This document shows, piece after piece, positions 1 to 9,095 of a stretch of 60,631 bases of DNA; within the stretch, counting starts at the first letter, position 1, and each line of letters starts with the position of its first letter. The position numbers and the translations under genes were made by a program. The notes beneath the pieces were generated by a model. That model saw only the letters and a list, made by a program, of their open reading frames with translations, was not told the DNA's origin and ran no database searches. This DNA is from Bdellovibrionales bacterium. GTDB lineage: Bacteria; Bdellovibrionota; Bdellovibrionia; Bdellovibrionales; Bdellovibrionaceae. The DNA is taken from positions 1-60,631 of the forward strand of contig SXSU01000130.1 of NCBI GenBank assembly GCA_005793345.1, written 5' to 3'.

Positions 1-99
1 AGGGGTGATTGAAAATCAACCCAACAAAAAAGAAAATAACTGCTCGTGATTATGTCTGATATAATTGCGCAGCAATCAGACTTAATCATGAGCAGTTAT
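1..99 (+). repeat. Dispersed hairpin repeat, copy R1 (A + spacer + B)
   Basis: The copy starts at the window edge with hairpin A (GGGGTGATT-GAAA-ATCAACCC, 2-22), then the spacer, then the long imperfect palindrome B. B has 25-nt arms at 36-60 and 75-99 that match at 23 of 25 positions, and one of the two differences is a G-U wobble. An inner mini-hairpin ATTGC-GCA-GCAAT fills the centre. The stop codon and last four codons of the minus-strand gene that follows lie inside arm 75-99. Confidence 0.9.
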
Positions 100-1210
100 A
101 TTCACGAATAACTTTTGAAATATATTCTTTTGGCGAAGGAATATTTATTCCCCAAATTGCAATAACCTTTTTGGTTAACTCATTTGAAAACTTAGAATCA
201 TTTAAAGAGTATTCAAGTATATTTTTTAAAACTTTAGCTTTTTTTAAATTGGATTTATTTCTAGTAAGTACGGCTAAAAAATGAAGTAAATTAAAATAAA
301 ATTTCACAAATCTTAATGGAACATAAATATTTAACAAACTATTATCTCTTAAAAGCTGTTGTAAATAAGAAACTTCAATTGATATTTTGGGACCCGAACA
401 ATGATGTAATATTGTTCCCTTTGGGAGAGTATTATTCATCGAAGCAAAAATAATTTGAGCCACTTTATCAATAGGAATTGTATCTAAATGTAAAGTTCCT
501 ACACTCGGAAATAAACCAAAAGTAAATTTACCTGAAATAAATTTTAAAATAAAATAAAAAATTTGCTCATGAATAATACGACCATTTATAGAATCACCTA
601 TAATCATACTTGGACGATGGATGACAATTGGCAAATTCTCTTCTTTTATAGCTTTAAATATTTGCTCCTCGGCAACCGACTTTGCTTCTTCATAGGCATT
701 ATGATAACTCCGAGTAAAATCTACTTTTTTTTCAACAAGAATGTTGTTTGATTTTCCTAAAACACCAACAGTACTCACATACTCCATTGGACAATTTCTT
801 TTTTGTTGAACTAATTTTTGAAATTTTAAAATTTCGTTAGTTGGTGCTAAGGAATTTTTTAAAGCATCAGTTATAGACGTATGTAATTCCACACTTGCTG
901 CACTATGTACGATGTGAGTAATTTTGTTAATTAATTCTTGATAAAACTCTTCGGATTTTCCCATTCGAGGTAATGTTAAGTCTGCATCAAAAATGTGGAC
1001 TCGATTAATTAATTGTTCCAGACTTAATTTTGAGTCATAAAATTTTAATATGGATATAATTCGATCTTTAGGAGATTTATTTTTTTTTGCACGAATAGGT
1101 AAATATAATTCATGTTCTGATTTTAAAATGACTTCATATAAAAAAGCACTACCAACAACTCCAGTACTTCCTGTTAATAAAATCACTTTTTTATCTAAGT
1201 CATTACTCAC
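86..1210 (-). CDS. NAD(P)-dependent thioester-reductase-like / extended SDR protein
   Basis: This 374-aa protein has an N-terminal Rossmann motif (ILLTGSTGVVGSAFL, about residues 10-24) and a downstream Y-x3-K motif (YEEAK) near residue 172, the active-site layout of extended short-chain dehydrogenases. Its overall look, including the IHRPSMIIGDS stretch, is closest to the male-sterility / thioester-reductase domains (NAD_binding_4) that reduce acyl-thioesters or act on acyl chains. Substrate is unknown. The start is GTG at 1210 with an AGGAG about 5 nt upstream. The gene is bracketed by repeat copies: the stop and C-terminal YNCS are encoded by R1, and fragment R2 ends just before the ribosome binding site. 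Family assignment is good; function is inferred. Confidence 0.8.
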   Translation of the reverse strand: MSNDLDKKVILLTGSTGVVGSAFLYEVILKSEHELYLPIRAKKNKSPKDRIISILKFYDSKLSLEQLINRVHIFDADLTLPRMGKSEEFYQELINKITHIVHSAASVELHTSITDALKNSLAPTNEILKFQKLVQQKRNCPMEYVSTVGVLGKSNNILVEKKVDFTRSYHNAYEEAKSVAEEQIFKAIKEENLPIVIHRPSMIIGDSINGRIIHEQIFYFILKFISGKFTFGLFPSVGTLHLDTIPIDKVAQIIFASMNNTLPKGTILHHCSGPKISIEVSYLQQLLRDNSLLNIYVPLRFVKFYFNLLHFLAVLTRNKSNLKKAKVLKNILEYSLNDSKFSNELTKKVIAIWGINIPSPKEYISKVIREYNCS

Positions 1211-1219
1211 TTAATCTCC

Positions 1220-1258
1220 TATCAGACATAATCATGCGCCCTTATTTTCTTGTTTGTT
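1220..1258 (-). repeat. Dispersed repeat fragment R2 (half of hairpin B + spacer)
   Basis: The stretch ATCAGACATAATCATG followed by CTTATTTTCTTGTTTGTT matches one arm of hairpin B plus the spacer in reverse orientation. The other arm and hairpin A are absent. It lies immediately 5' of the Shine-Dalgarno of the dehydrogenase gene, and AGGAG sits at the fragment edge. Confidence 0.75.
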
Positions 1259-1260
1259 AA

Positions 1261-2067
1261 TTAAGGGATAAAATAATTAAAATAATCAAAACCCACTTCT
1301 GGAGGAATAAAAATACTCAATATAGCTGAAAAAAATAAATATGGTCCAAATGGTATTATTGTTTTTAATCCTTTTCCTCCTGACCCTAGCATTAAAATTA
1401 TTCCCACAAGAGAACCCGAAATACTAGACACTAAAATTACAAAGGGAATAACCTGCCAACCAAAAACAGCACCAATCCATGCCATTAACTTAATATCACC
1501 TCCACCAATACCCTCTTCACCTTTTAGTAAATAGTAGCCGTAGGCCACTAACCAAAAAAAACCTCCACCCATAAACAAACCTAAAAAAGCATTAGTAACA
1601 TCTCTTTCTGGATTTAATAAGGAACCGAGAAGTCCAATCACAATACCCGAAAGGGTAAATACATCAGGAAGAATAAAATGATCAAGATCAATTACACTAC
1701 AAATAATTCCGCAAAAAGAAAAAATTAATATCTCAAGAGTCGTCCAAGTATAGCCTAATTTCAAAAAGATTCCGACAAAAACCAAACCAGTTAATAATTC
1801 TATTATTGGATAACGTATTGATATTTTTGAACTACAATGTCTACATTTTCCCAATAAAAATATCCATGAAATTATCGGTATATTATCAAACCAATTTATT
1901 TTATGTTTACATTTACAACAATGACTTGATGGAACAACTATACTTTCGCCTTTTGGCAATCGTAAAATTACTACATTTGCAAAACTACCAAATATTAAGC
2001 CCAACAAAAAAATCGTAAAAGTAACTGCATGAATATTTAATTTTAAGAGTTCAAATGCATCGTTCAT
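1261..2067 (-). CDS. pilD: Prepilin peptidase (type IV leader peptidase, A24 family)
   Basis: The 268-aa polytopic membrane protein has the hallmarks of PilD. These are an N-terminal cytoplasmic loop with two CxxC pairs (CCKCKH near residue 50 and CRHC near residue 76), and the two catalytic aspartates in the contexts VIDLDHFILPD and GGGDIKLMAW. It would cleave type IV prepilin leader peptides and N-methylate the new N-terminus at the inner membrane. Length is normal for the family. It stops 2 nt before repeat fragment R2 and lies 6 nt downstream of the Hpt-receiver gene, so the two may be co-transcribed. No pilin genes are in the window. The symbol is by family; the exact system served (pili or type II secretion) cannot be read from here. 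Confidence 0.93.
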   Translation of the reverse strand: MNDAFELLKLNIHAVTFTIFLLGLIFGSFANVVILRLPKGESIVVPSSHCCKCKHKINWFDNIPIISWIFLLGKCRHCSSKISIRYPIIELLTGLVFVGIFLKLGYTWTTLEILIFSFCGIICSVIDLDHFILPDVFTLSGIVIGLLGSLLNPERDVTNAFLGLFMGGGFFWLVAYGYYLLKGEEGIGGGDIKLMAWIGAVFGWQVIPFVILVSSISGSLVGIILMLGSGGKGLKTIIPFGPYLFFSAILSIFIPPEVGFDYFNYFIP

Positions 2068-2073
2068 AATATT

Positions 2074-3033
2074 TTATATTTTCTTTTCTTTTACCTGTTT
2101 GAGTTGACGACGGATCTCTAATAGCGATTCAACTTCTTTAACCATTAAATTTCTGATTTCAATTTGACCCACTTGAGTAAGATAATCTTCCAATGCTGAA
2201 AACTGATAGAGCACAAAATTCATTGAACGAGTTAATAATAATGATAATTTAAATCTCTGGACTGCTGCATTACATACAGAAATTATATTTGGTTCTTTAA
2301 ATGGTTTTTCAATTGCAGAAAAAACTCCGAATGATAATGAGTTTATTAAAACTTCTTTTGTTAAATTTCCACTTACAAATATTACTGGAATCTCTGGATT
2401 AAATTCATGAACTTTTTGAAGAACTTCTAATCCATTATATCCTGGCATTGTCATATCAGTTATGACGGCATGAGGATTAAATTCTTTTAAGGATTTCACT
2501 GCTTGAATCGAATCTGAAAAACCTTTTACTTTAAATCCTGCATCAGATATGATATCAGTTAATATTTCGACGATATCTCGTTCATCGTCGATAACATAAA
2601 TTAATGATTCTTCTTTGACTTTTAGATTTTCTTGAGTCTGAATCTTTGGAGTTAATGATCTTTGATTTTCTTCTGATGAACTTTTATTTGGATATACATA
2701 ATCAAATTGAAAATTCTCATCATTTATAATTTTTCGACAGACATCAATACCAAGTAAAAAAAATGAAACTTGTGGGATACTTAAGCTGGCATCTACTTTA
2801 CTCGACTGGAAAAAATTTTCAAGCTGGTGTACATGATTTTGAAGTTGATCAAGTCCCAACATTCCGGAAGCTCCCTTTAAACTATGAAATGAACGAAATA
2901 TAATATCATACACTGAACTTAAAGAAGCTCCTTTTTCAATTTCAATTAATTTTTGCTCAGCTATTGATAGAAATTCTTCAGCTTCAGTTTTAAATTCTTC
3001 AATAAAAAGATCATTATCTAATACTTTAGTCAT
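2074..3033 (-). CDS. Hpt domain plus receiver domain protein
   Basis: The 319-aa soluble protein carries an N-terminal histidine phosphotransfer domain with the phospho-acceptor His50 in FHSLKGASGMLG, followed by a receiver domain (about 145-260) with the acidic pair DDE, the phospho-acceptor Asp193 in ITDMTMPG, and the KPF motif. A C-terminal helical segment of about 55 residues follows. It has no kinase domain, so it must receive phosphate from a partner; the divergently transcribed CheA (200 bp away) is the obvious candidate. The position suggests a phosphate sink or an alternative output for the chemosensory operon, which is an inference. Confidence 0.88.
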   Translation of the reverse strand: MTKVLDNDLFIEEFKTEAEEFLSIAEQKLIEIEKGASLSSVYDIIFRSFHSLKGASGMLGLDQLQNHVHQLENFFQSSKVDASLSIPQVSFFLLGIDVCRKIINDENFQFDYVYPNKSSSEENQRSLTPKIQTQENLKVKEESLIYVIDDERDIVEILTDIISDAGFKVKGFSDSIQAVKSLKEFNPHAVITDMTMPGYNGLEVLQKVHEFNPEIPVIFVSGNLTKEVLINSLSFGVFSAIEKPFKEPNIISVCNAAVQRFKLSLLLTRSMNFVLYQFSALEDYLTQVGQIEIRNLMVKEVESLLEIRRQLKQVKEKKI

Positions 3034-3233
3034 AATTAGTACTCTCTTTAATATTCATCTGTAATTCTAGTGTTTGTTGAGGCTAACTTAAAATACTAAA
3101 TTATTATCGCAGTAATAACTAGACTACCTCAATAAAACAATACGACCAGTTTCAATAATAACTTAAAAAATTTTCTACACAAGTATAATTTGAAAATCTA
3201 GAATATCAATGATGTATACATTTAGGGAGAACT

Positions 3234-5936
3234 ATGTCTAATGCCATTCCAGAAAATGCTTTAGCGGAATTTTACGCAGAAGCCGATGAGATTATTCAAA
3301 GAGTAACCTCATTACTTTCTCATGCCGAGAGCAAAGGACTTACGGATGATTCTGTAGATTCACTCTATCGTGATATACATACACTTAAAGGTTCAGCACA
3401 ATTATTTGGATTTAAAAATATTGGTTTAATTTCTCATGCTTTAGAAGCAAGTCTTGAACCCGTGAGAAAAAAGAAAATTTTAATTTCTCCATCACTGCTT
3501 GACCATTTGTTTAAATGTCTTGATCTTATTGATAAATTGATCAAAACACCAGATAAAGATTTAGGTGATGATCAAGCTACAAAGTTATTAATTCAAAAAT
3601 TAATTACTGAACTCATTGTTATTTCAACAGGAATGTTTAATGGAAATCACCAATTAAATAATAACGATCAAATTCCTAAAGAAGATTTTAAAAAACTAAA
3701 ATTAAAAATAGATTCAACATCAAATGTAATTTTAAAAAGTGAAATTAAAATGACAAATCTAAAAACTGTTCAACAACCAGTTAATGGTTCGCAAAATTAT
3801 AAAAAAGATCAAGATACGACTCAAGAATCTACGGGTGGAGAAGCCTCTACAATACGTGTGCAGGTGGGTCTATTAGATCGACTCATGAATCTTGTAGGTG
3901 AAATGGTATTAGTTCGCAATCAGGTGCTACAATATTCATTAAAAAGCGATGATTACGAATTTTTAAATTTAAGCCAGAGACTTGATCTTGTTACATCCGA
4001 ACTCCAAGAAGATGTCATGAAAACGAGAATGCAACCCATTGGAAGTGTTCTCACGAAGTTTCAAAGAGTTGTAAGAGATATTTCAAAAGATCTTGGAAAA
4101 CAAATTGAACTTGTCATTAAAGGATCTGAAACAGAAATTGATAAAAGCTTACTAGAAGCTATAAAAGATCCTCTGACTCACATCATTAGAAACTCATGTG
4201 ATCATGGATTAGAAACAACTCAAGAAAGAATATCAGCTCATAAAACTGAAATTGGCCATATTTATATTAGTGCCTACCATGAGGGTGGACAGGTCGTTAT
4301 TGAAATACGTGATGATGGACGAGGATTAAATTTAAAAAGAATTTTAGAAAAAGCAATTGATAAAAAAATAATTTCTCCCGATAAAGCTATTCAACTGACA
4401 GACAGAGAAATAAGTTACCTTATATTTGCACCTGGATTTTCAACAGCGGAATCCGTAAGTTCTCTATCTGGTCGCGGTGTCGGCATGGACGTAGTGAGAA
4501 CAAATATTGAAAAAGTTGGCGGCATAGTTGATCTCAGTAGTGAAAACGGCAAAGGCACAACCATACGATTAAGAATTCCACTAACTTTGGCAATTGTACC
4601 AGCCATGATCGTCAAATCAAAAACTGAACTTTTTGCAATTCCTCAAGTTAAGTTACAAGAGCTTGTTCGAGTTGATATGGATGAATCCGAACCAAAAATT
4701 GAATTTTTGCAAGGACAAGCCATGTATAGACTAAGAGGACAACTCCTCCCTTTAGTATTTATGGATGAAACATTAAATCTTATTGATGATATCCAAAAAA
4801 GAAAAATCTATAACATTGTCGTTCTCTCAAATGAAGGTATCCCATTTGGACTTGTAGTAGATGAAATTAGAGATACAGCAGATATTGTTGTAAAACCACT
4901 TACTCACTTTCTAAAAAAATTAAATCTGTACTCTGGCGCCACAATTATGGGAGATGGAAATATTGCTTTAATTATAGATGTAATGGGAATCGCAGAAAAA
5001 GCAAAAGTAATTAATCAAGCAACAAAACGAACAGATAATTTATCTAATGGTACTATTATTGAAAAGGTTAATACTCTCGAAACTCAGGAATTACTATTTT
5101 TTGAACTCAATAGCCCTGGGAAATTTGGCATTCCTTTAACACTGGTTCAACGATTAGAAGAGTTTGATTATTCAGAAATTGAGCAAACAGGAAAAGAAAA
5201 AGTTGTCAAGTATAGGGGGTCATTATTAAGCCTAATCAATTTAAATGATTTCTTAAATTTTAAAAATAATGAAAAAAATGAAGATAAAGGGAAAGCTTCT
5301 GTTATCGTAGTTTCTAAAAGAAGGAAGTTGTTTGGTATCCAGGTAAATCAAATTCTTGATGTCGTAAATGTATCTGGAAATATAGAAACCCCACTGAAAG
5401 AACAAATTGGAATTTTAGGAAGCGTTATTAGCAATGAAGGCATTGCTACAGTTGTTGATGTTTTAAATATTATTGAAGAGATTCTTGATGGAAATAACCA
5501 TTCAACTGTCAAAGTTAAAAAATCAAATCTTGGTGCAAAAAAAGTTTCTAAAAAAATTAAAATTCTATTTGTAGAAGATACTTTATTTTTTGTTCGACAA
5601 GTCACTCACATTTTATCTACTCAAGGTTATGAAGTCACTCATGCAATAGATGGCATTGAAGCTTTAAAAATATTAAAATCTAATCCACCAAATACTTTTG
5701 ATCTTATTTTATCAGATATTGAAATGCCAAATATGAACGGTTATGATCTTGTAAAAAATATTCGAAATCAAAGTGAGTTTAATAACGTTCCTATCGTAGC
5801 TCTAACGACTCGTTTTAGAGAAGATGATATTGAAAAAGGCTTAAAACTTGGGTTCAATAAGTATTTAGAAAAAATTAACACCGATGAATTAATCGATACC
5901 GTAAACTTAATGTTAAACGGAGGTAAATCAGCATGA
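3234..5936 (+). CDS. cheA: Chemotaxis histidine kinase CheA with two CheW-like domains and a C-terminal receiver
   Basis: The 900-aa hybrid kinase reads in order: Hpt domain with His49 in IHTLKGSAQLFG; a linker; the P3 dimerisation helix (RVQVGLLDRLMNLVGEMVL) near residue 205; an HSP90-type ATPase with IIRNSCDHG (about 315), DDGRG (about 360) and GRGVGMDVV (about 412); a CheW-like domain (about 450-605); a second, more divergent CheW-like segment (about 617-760); and a C-terminal receiver (about 774-895) with Asp in LSDIEMPN. It would autophosphorylate in response to the receptors encoded downstream and pass phosphate to CheY, CheB and its own receiver. The start is ATG after AGGGAGA. Its stop overlaps the cheW start (ATGA). 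The duplicated CheW-like module and fused receiver differ from the E. coli form. Confidence 0.95.
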   Translation: MSNAIPENALAEFYAEADEIIQRVTSLLSHAESKGLTDDSVDSLYRDIHTLKGSAQLFGFKNIGLISHALEASLEPVRKKKILISPSLLDHLFKCLDLIDKLIKTPDKDLGDDQATKLLIQKLITELIVISTGMFNGNHQLNNNDQIPKEDFKKLKLKIDSTSNVILKSEIKMTNLKTVQQPVNGSQNYKKDQDTTQESTGGEASTIRVQVGLLDRLMNLVGEMVLVRNQVLQYSLKSDDYEFLNLSQRLDLVTSELQEDVMKTRMQPIGSVLTKFQRVVRDISKDLGKQIELVIKGSETEIDKSLLEAIKDPLTHIIRNSCDHGLETTQERISAHKTEIGHIYISAYHEGGQVVIEIRDDGRGLNLKRILEKAIDKKIISPDKAIQLTDREISYLIFAPGFSTAESVSSLSGRGVGMDVVRTNIEKVGGIVDLSSENGKGTTIRLRIPLTLAIVPAMIVKSKTELFAIPQVKLQELVRVDMDESEPKIEFLQGQAMYRLRGQLLPLVFMDETLNLIDDIQKRKIYNIVVLSNEGIPFGLVVDEIRDTADIVVKPLTHFLKKLNLYSGATIMGDGNIALIIDVMGIAEKAKVINQATKRTDNLSNGTIIEKVNTLETQELLFFELNSPGKFGIPLTLVQRLEEFDYSEIEQTGKEKVVKYRGSLLSLINLNDFLNFKNNEKNEDKGKASVIVVSKRRKLFGIQVNQILDVVNVSGNIETPLKEQIGILGSVISNEGIATVVDVLNIIEEILDGNNHSTVKVKKSNLGAKKVSKKIKILFVEDTLFFVRQVTHILSTQGYEVTHAIDGIEALKILKSNPPNTFDLILSDIEMPNMNGYDLVKNIRNQSEFNNVPIVALTTRFREDDIEKGLKLGFNKYLEKINTDELIDTVNLMLNGGKSA

Positions 5937-6364
5937 GCTCCCATCAATACTCAACTTTTTATGTCGCCGACCGACTGTATGGAATAGATGTAACAATGGT
6001 GCAAGAAATTACTAAAAAAATGACTATAACAAAGGTACCGTTAGCTCCACCTTTTGTTTACGGCCTTATAAACTTAAGAGGACAAATTGCAACTGCAGTT
6101 GGATTGAGAGAATTATTTATCTTAGCTAAAGATGAAAACGTGCAAGATCAAATGAATGTTGTATGCAAAGATGAAGGTATGCTTTTATCTTTGGTCATTG
6201 ATAGAATTGGTGATGTTATTGAAGTTGAAGATAAAGATTTTGAACCTACACCTGACACTATAAACAATTCAGTTGGTCGATTTATGTCTGGAGTTTATAA
6301 AATTCCTGGACAATTATTAAGTATTATAGATGTAAAAAAAATAATAGAAATTCTAAATAAATAA
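5933..6364 (+). CDS. cheW: CheW adaptor protein
   Basis: This 143-aa protein is a stand-alone CheW domain. It has the characteristic segments ATMVQEITKK-like binding strand, VYGLINLRGQI, and VVCKDEG...LSLVIDRIGDVIEV. It couples chemoreceptor tips to CheA in the cytoplasm or at arrays. Translation is coupled to cheA through a 4-nt ATGA overlap. Its length is normal for the family. It precedes the soluble receptor gene by about 50 nt. Confidence 0.95.
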   Translation: MSSHQYSTFYVADRLYGIDVTMVQEITKKMTITKVPLAPPFVYGLINLRGQIATAVGLRELFILAKDENVQDQMNVVCKDEGMLLSLVIDRIGDVIEVEDKDFEPTPDTINNSVGRFMSGVYKIPGQLLSIIDVKKIIEILNK

Positions 6365-6413
6365 CTAAAAAAAGTAATATTAATTTAAACAAGCAAAAAA
6401 TGGAGAATTAAAA

Positions 6414-7973
6414 ATGATTGAACCTCTTAGAATCCCTACACAAGAATATGCCGCATTTAACTCTATGGATGAAGTAATAAATGTTTTAGAATCACTACCA
6501 ATTAATGTGATGTTCTGCGATCTAAATTTTATTATTCAATACGCAAATAAAAAAAGTATTGATACATTTAAATTATTGAAAAAGATTTTACCTGTAGACC
6601 CAGAAAAGGTTGTTGGATCAAATATTGATGTTTTTCATAGAAATCCAGAAAGTATTCGAAAAATATTAACTAATGAAAAGAATCTTCCTCACAAAGCAGT
6701 TATCCAATTAATGACTGAAAAACTTGATTTAAATATTGGTGCGATCCACGACCGAACAGGCAAATACATAGGTGCAGTTGTTTCATGGGATATCGTCACG
6801 AAAAAAATAGAAGATGAAACAAATTTAGCAAGAATTCAATCAATGATGGAAAATGCTCCAGTGAATATTATGGCCACTGATTTATCATGGAAAATTATTT
6901 ACATAAATCCAAAAAGCCTTGAAACCTTAAAGCAAATTGAAAAATATATTCCAGTACCTGCAAATCAGGTTTTAGGACAATCTATAGATATCTTTCATAA
7001 AAATCCTGATATGCAACGAAAACTTTTAAATGATGAACGAAATTTACCTCGATCTGCACGAATTAAGCTTGGAGATCAAGTCATGGCATTAAATGTAAAT
7101 GCAATATATGATAACAATAAAAAATATATTGGCGCAATGGTCACTTGGGAAATTATCACAGACAAAATTAATCTTGTTCAGTCCCTCGAAGAAACGGCGA
7201 CTCAACTGGCTGCGGCGGCTGAAGAGTTAAATTCAACTGCAAATCAATTGGCTAACAATGCAGATATGACTTCGCAACAATCAAATAGCGCAGCAACAAA
7301 CACTGATGAAGTGGCACGTGGTGTTTCAATCGTTGCAACAAATACTGAAGAATTAGTTGCTTCAATAAAAGAAATTGCTAGAAATACTTCAGAAGCAGCA
7401 AACATTTCAAAAGACACCATGCAAAGAGCTCAAACTACTAATAATACAATTACTCAATTAGGTGCAAGCTCACAAGAAATTGGTAATGTGATTAAGGTTA
7501 TTAGTTCTATAGCTCAACAAACTAATTTACTTGCATTAAATGCGACTATCGAAGCTGCAAGAGCTGGTGATGCAGGTAAAGGATTTGCTGTTGTCGCAAA
7601 TGAAGTAAAAGAACTTGCAAAACAAACTGCAAAAGCAACTGAAGATATCACTAATAGAATTAATGCTATTCAAGGCGATACAAAAGAAGCAGTGCAAGCA
7701 ATCAATGGAATTTCTCATGTCATAGAAAAACTAAATGGCATTTCTATAGCAATTGCTGCAGCAGTTGAAGAACAAACTGCAACAGCAAATGAAGTTGCTA
7801 GAGTAGTAAAAGAATCAAATAAGGGTGTTGAAGGAATTTCTACTGTAGTTAGAAATGTTAATAGTGCTGCCAAACAAAGTTCTGTTGGTGCTAACCAAAC
7901 TCTTGAAGCTGCTAAAAGTTTAGCAAAATTAGCTGAACAAATAAAAGAGTTAGTTAAAAATATTAAATTTTAG
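6414..7973 (+). CDS. Soluble methyl-accepting chemotaxis protein with tandem PAS domains
   Basis: The 519-aa receptor has no transmembrane segment. Two PAS-like domains of about 115 residues are direct repeats of one another, each with an IDxFHxNP motif (DVFHRNP and DIFHKNP) and a terminal YIGA.V.W strand. They are followed by a coiled-coil signalling domain whose hairpin tip reads [19 protein letters not shown]. It would sense a cytoplasmic ligand or cofactor and signal to CheA. The PAS ligand cannot be told from the sequence. The SD GGAGA precedes the ATG. It sits between cheW and cheB in the operon. Confidence 0.92.
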   Translation: MIEPLRIPTQEYAAFNSMDEVINVLESLPINVMFCDLNFIIQYANKKSIDTFKLLKKILPVDPEKVVGSNIDVFHRNPESIRKILTNEKNLPHKAVIQLMTEKLDLNIGAIHDRTGKYIGAVVSWDIVTKKIEDETNLARIQSMMENAPVNIMATDLSWKIIYINPKSLETLKQIEKYIPVPANQVLGQSIDIFHKNPDMQRKLLNDERNLPRSARIKLGDQVMALNVNAIYDNNKKYIGAMVTWEIITDKINLVQSLEETATQLAAAAEELNSTANQLANNADMTSQQSNSAATNTDEVARGVSIVATNTEELVASIKEIARNTSEAANISKDTMQRAQTTNNTITQLGASSQEIGNVIKVISSIAQQTNLLALNATIEAARAGDAGKGFAVVANEVKELAKQTAKATEDITNRINAIQGDTKEAVQAINGISHVIEKLNGISIAIAAAVEEQTATANEVARVVKESNKGVEGISTVVRNVNSAAKQSSVGANQTLEAAKSLAKLAEQIKELVKNIKF

Positions 7974-7981
7974 AGGTCAGA

Positions 7982-9094
7982 GTGAAAGTTTTAATCGTCG
8001 ATGATTCTGTTGTATTTCGAACTACGATCTCAACAGCTTTAAGTAACATTGCTGAAATAGAAGTTGTAGGAACTGCAGCTAATGGCAGAGTTGCACTTCA
8101 AAAATTAGAACAGCAATTAGTACCCATCGACCTTATTACTTTAGATATGGAAATGCCGGAACTAAATGGTATAGAAACCTTGAAAGCCCTTCGAAAGAAG
8201 GGTTCAAAAGTTAAAGTTATTGTTTTTTCATCACAAACAACAAAGGGCGCAGAAAAAGCACTTGAGGCACTTAGAGAAGGCGCTGATGATGTTGTTGCAA
8301 AACCCGAAGGAGAGCAATTTGATTTCGAAAACGCTGCTAAATCTGTAAGGGAATCTCTCCTACCTAAAATTTTGCAATTCACTGATTCAAGACTTACCCT
8401 TCTTAAAAAAATTATACCTCAAGAAACAAAACAGTACTTTTTAAACGAAAGTTTAAATATAAGTAACATCTCAAAAAGTACTGGTCCTAAACAAAATTTA
8501 AATTTAATAAGACCACAAGCCATTGTCATTGCGTCGAGCACAGGTGGACCAACAGCTTTAGAGTTAATTTTTTCAAAAATTAAAGGACCACTTAAAATTC
8601 CAATTCTGATTACTCAACACATGCCGCCTGTATTCACACAAATTCTTGCTAAGCGAATTTATGAAGTTTCTGGTATTCCATGTACTGAAGCTCAACAAAA
8701 CGAAATCATCGAGAAAAATAAAATTTATATCGCTCCTGGAGATTACCATCTTGAAATAATCCAAGATCTTGATGCACGTGAAACCAAAAGAATTTTTTTA
8801 CACCAAAAACCACTTAGAAACTCTGTTCGTCCAGCCGCTGATTTTTTATTTGAATCTGCTTCTAGGGTATATAAAAGAGATTTACTTGGAATAGTCTTAA
8901 CAGGAATGGGTGAAGATGGTGCAATTGGGTCGAAATTAATTCGAGAAAATCATGGTGCTATACTCATCCAGAACAAAGAGAGTTGTATTGTTTTTGGAAT
9001 GCCAGGTGCTTTATTTGAATTGAATGAATATGACGACATAAAAGATTTAGAGCAAATAACTACTGTAATAAATAATTTGGCACAAGGATATTGA
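7982..9094 (+). CDS. cheB: Chemotaxis protein-glutamate methylesterase CheB
   Basis: The 370-aa protein has an N-terminal receiver with Asp55 in LDMEMPELNG, and a C-terminal methylesterase domain with the catalytic serine in ASSTGGPT (about residue 186), His in TQHMPP and Asp in GMGEDGA. It removes receptor methyl groups (and can deamidate glutamines) when phosphorylated by CheA, opposing CheR. The start is GTG at 7982, 8 nt after the receptor stop, with GAGGTCAGA overlapping upstream as the ribosome binding site. The length is slightly above the E. coli protein because of a longer linker. Confidence 0.94.
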   Translation: MKVLIVDDSVVFRTTISTALSNIAEIEVVGTAANGRVALQKLEQQLVPIDLITLDMEMPELNGIETLKALRKKGSKVKVIVFSSQTTKGAEKALEALREGADDVVAKPEGEQFDFENAAKSVRESLLPKILQFTDSRLTLLKKIIPQETKQYFLNESLNISNISKSTGPKQNLNLIRPQAIVIASSTGGPTALELIFSKIKGPLKIPILITQHMPPVFTQILAKRIYEVSGIPCTEAQQNEIIEKNKIYIAPGDYHLEIIQDLDARETKRIFLHQKPLRNSVRPAADFLFESASRVYKRDLLGIVLTGMGEDGAIGSKLIRENHGAILIQNKESCIVFGMPGALFELNEYDDIKDLEQITTVINNLAQGY

Positions 9095-9095
9095 T

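Noticed and set aside
3180..3233. TTGAAA and TATACA as a cheA promoter
   Set aside because: The spacing is 19 nt and the leader would be only a few bases, so I do not call it.
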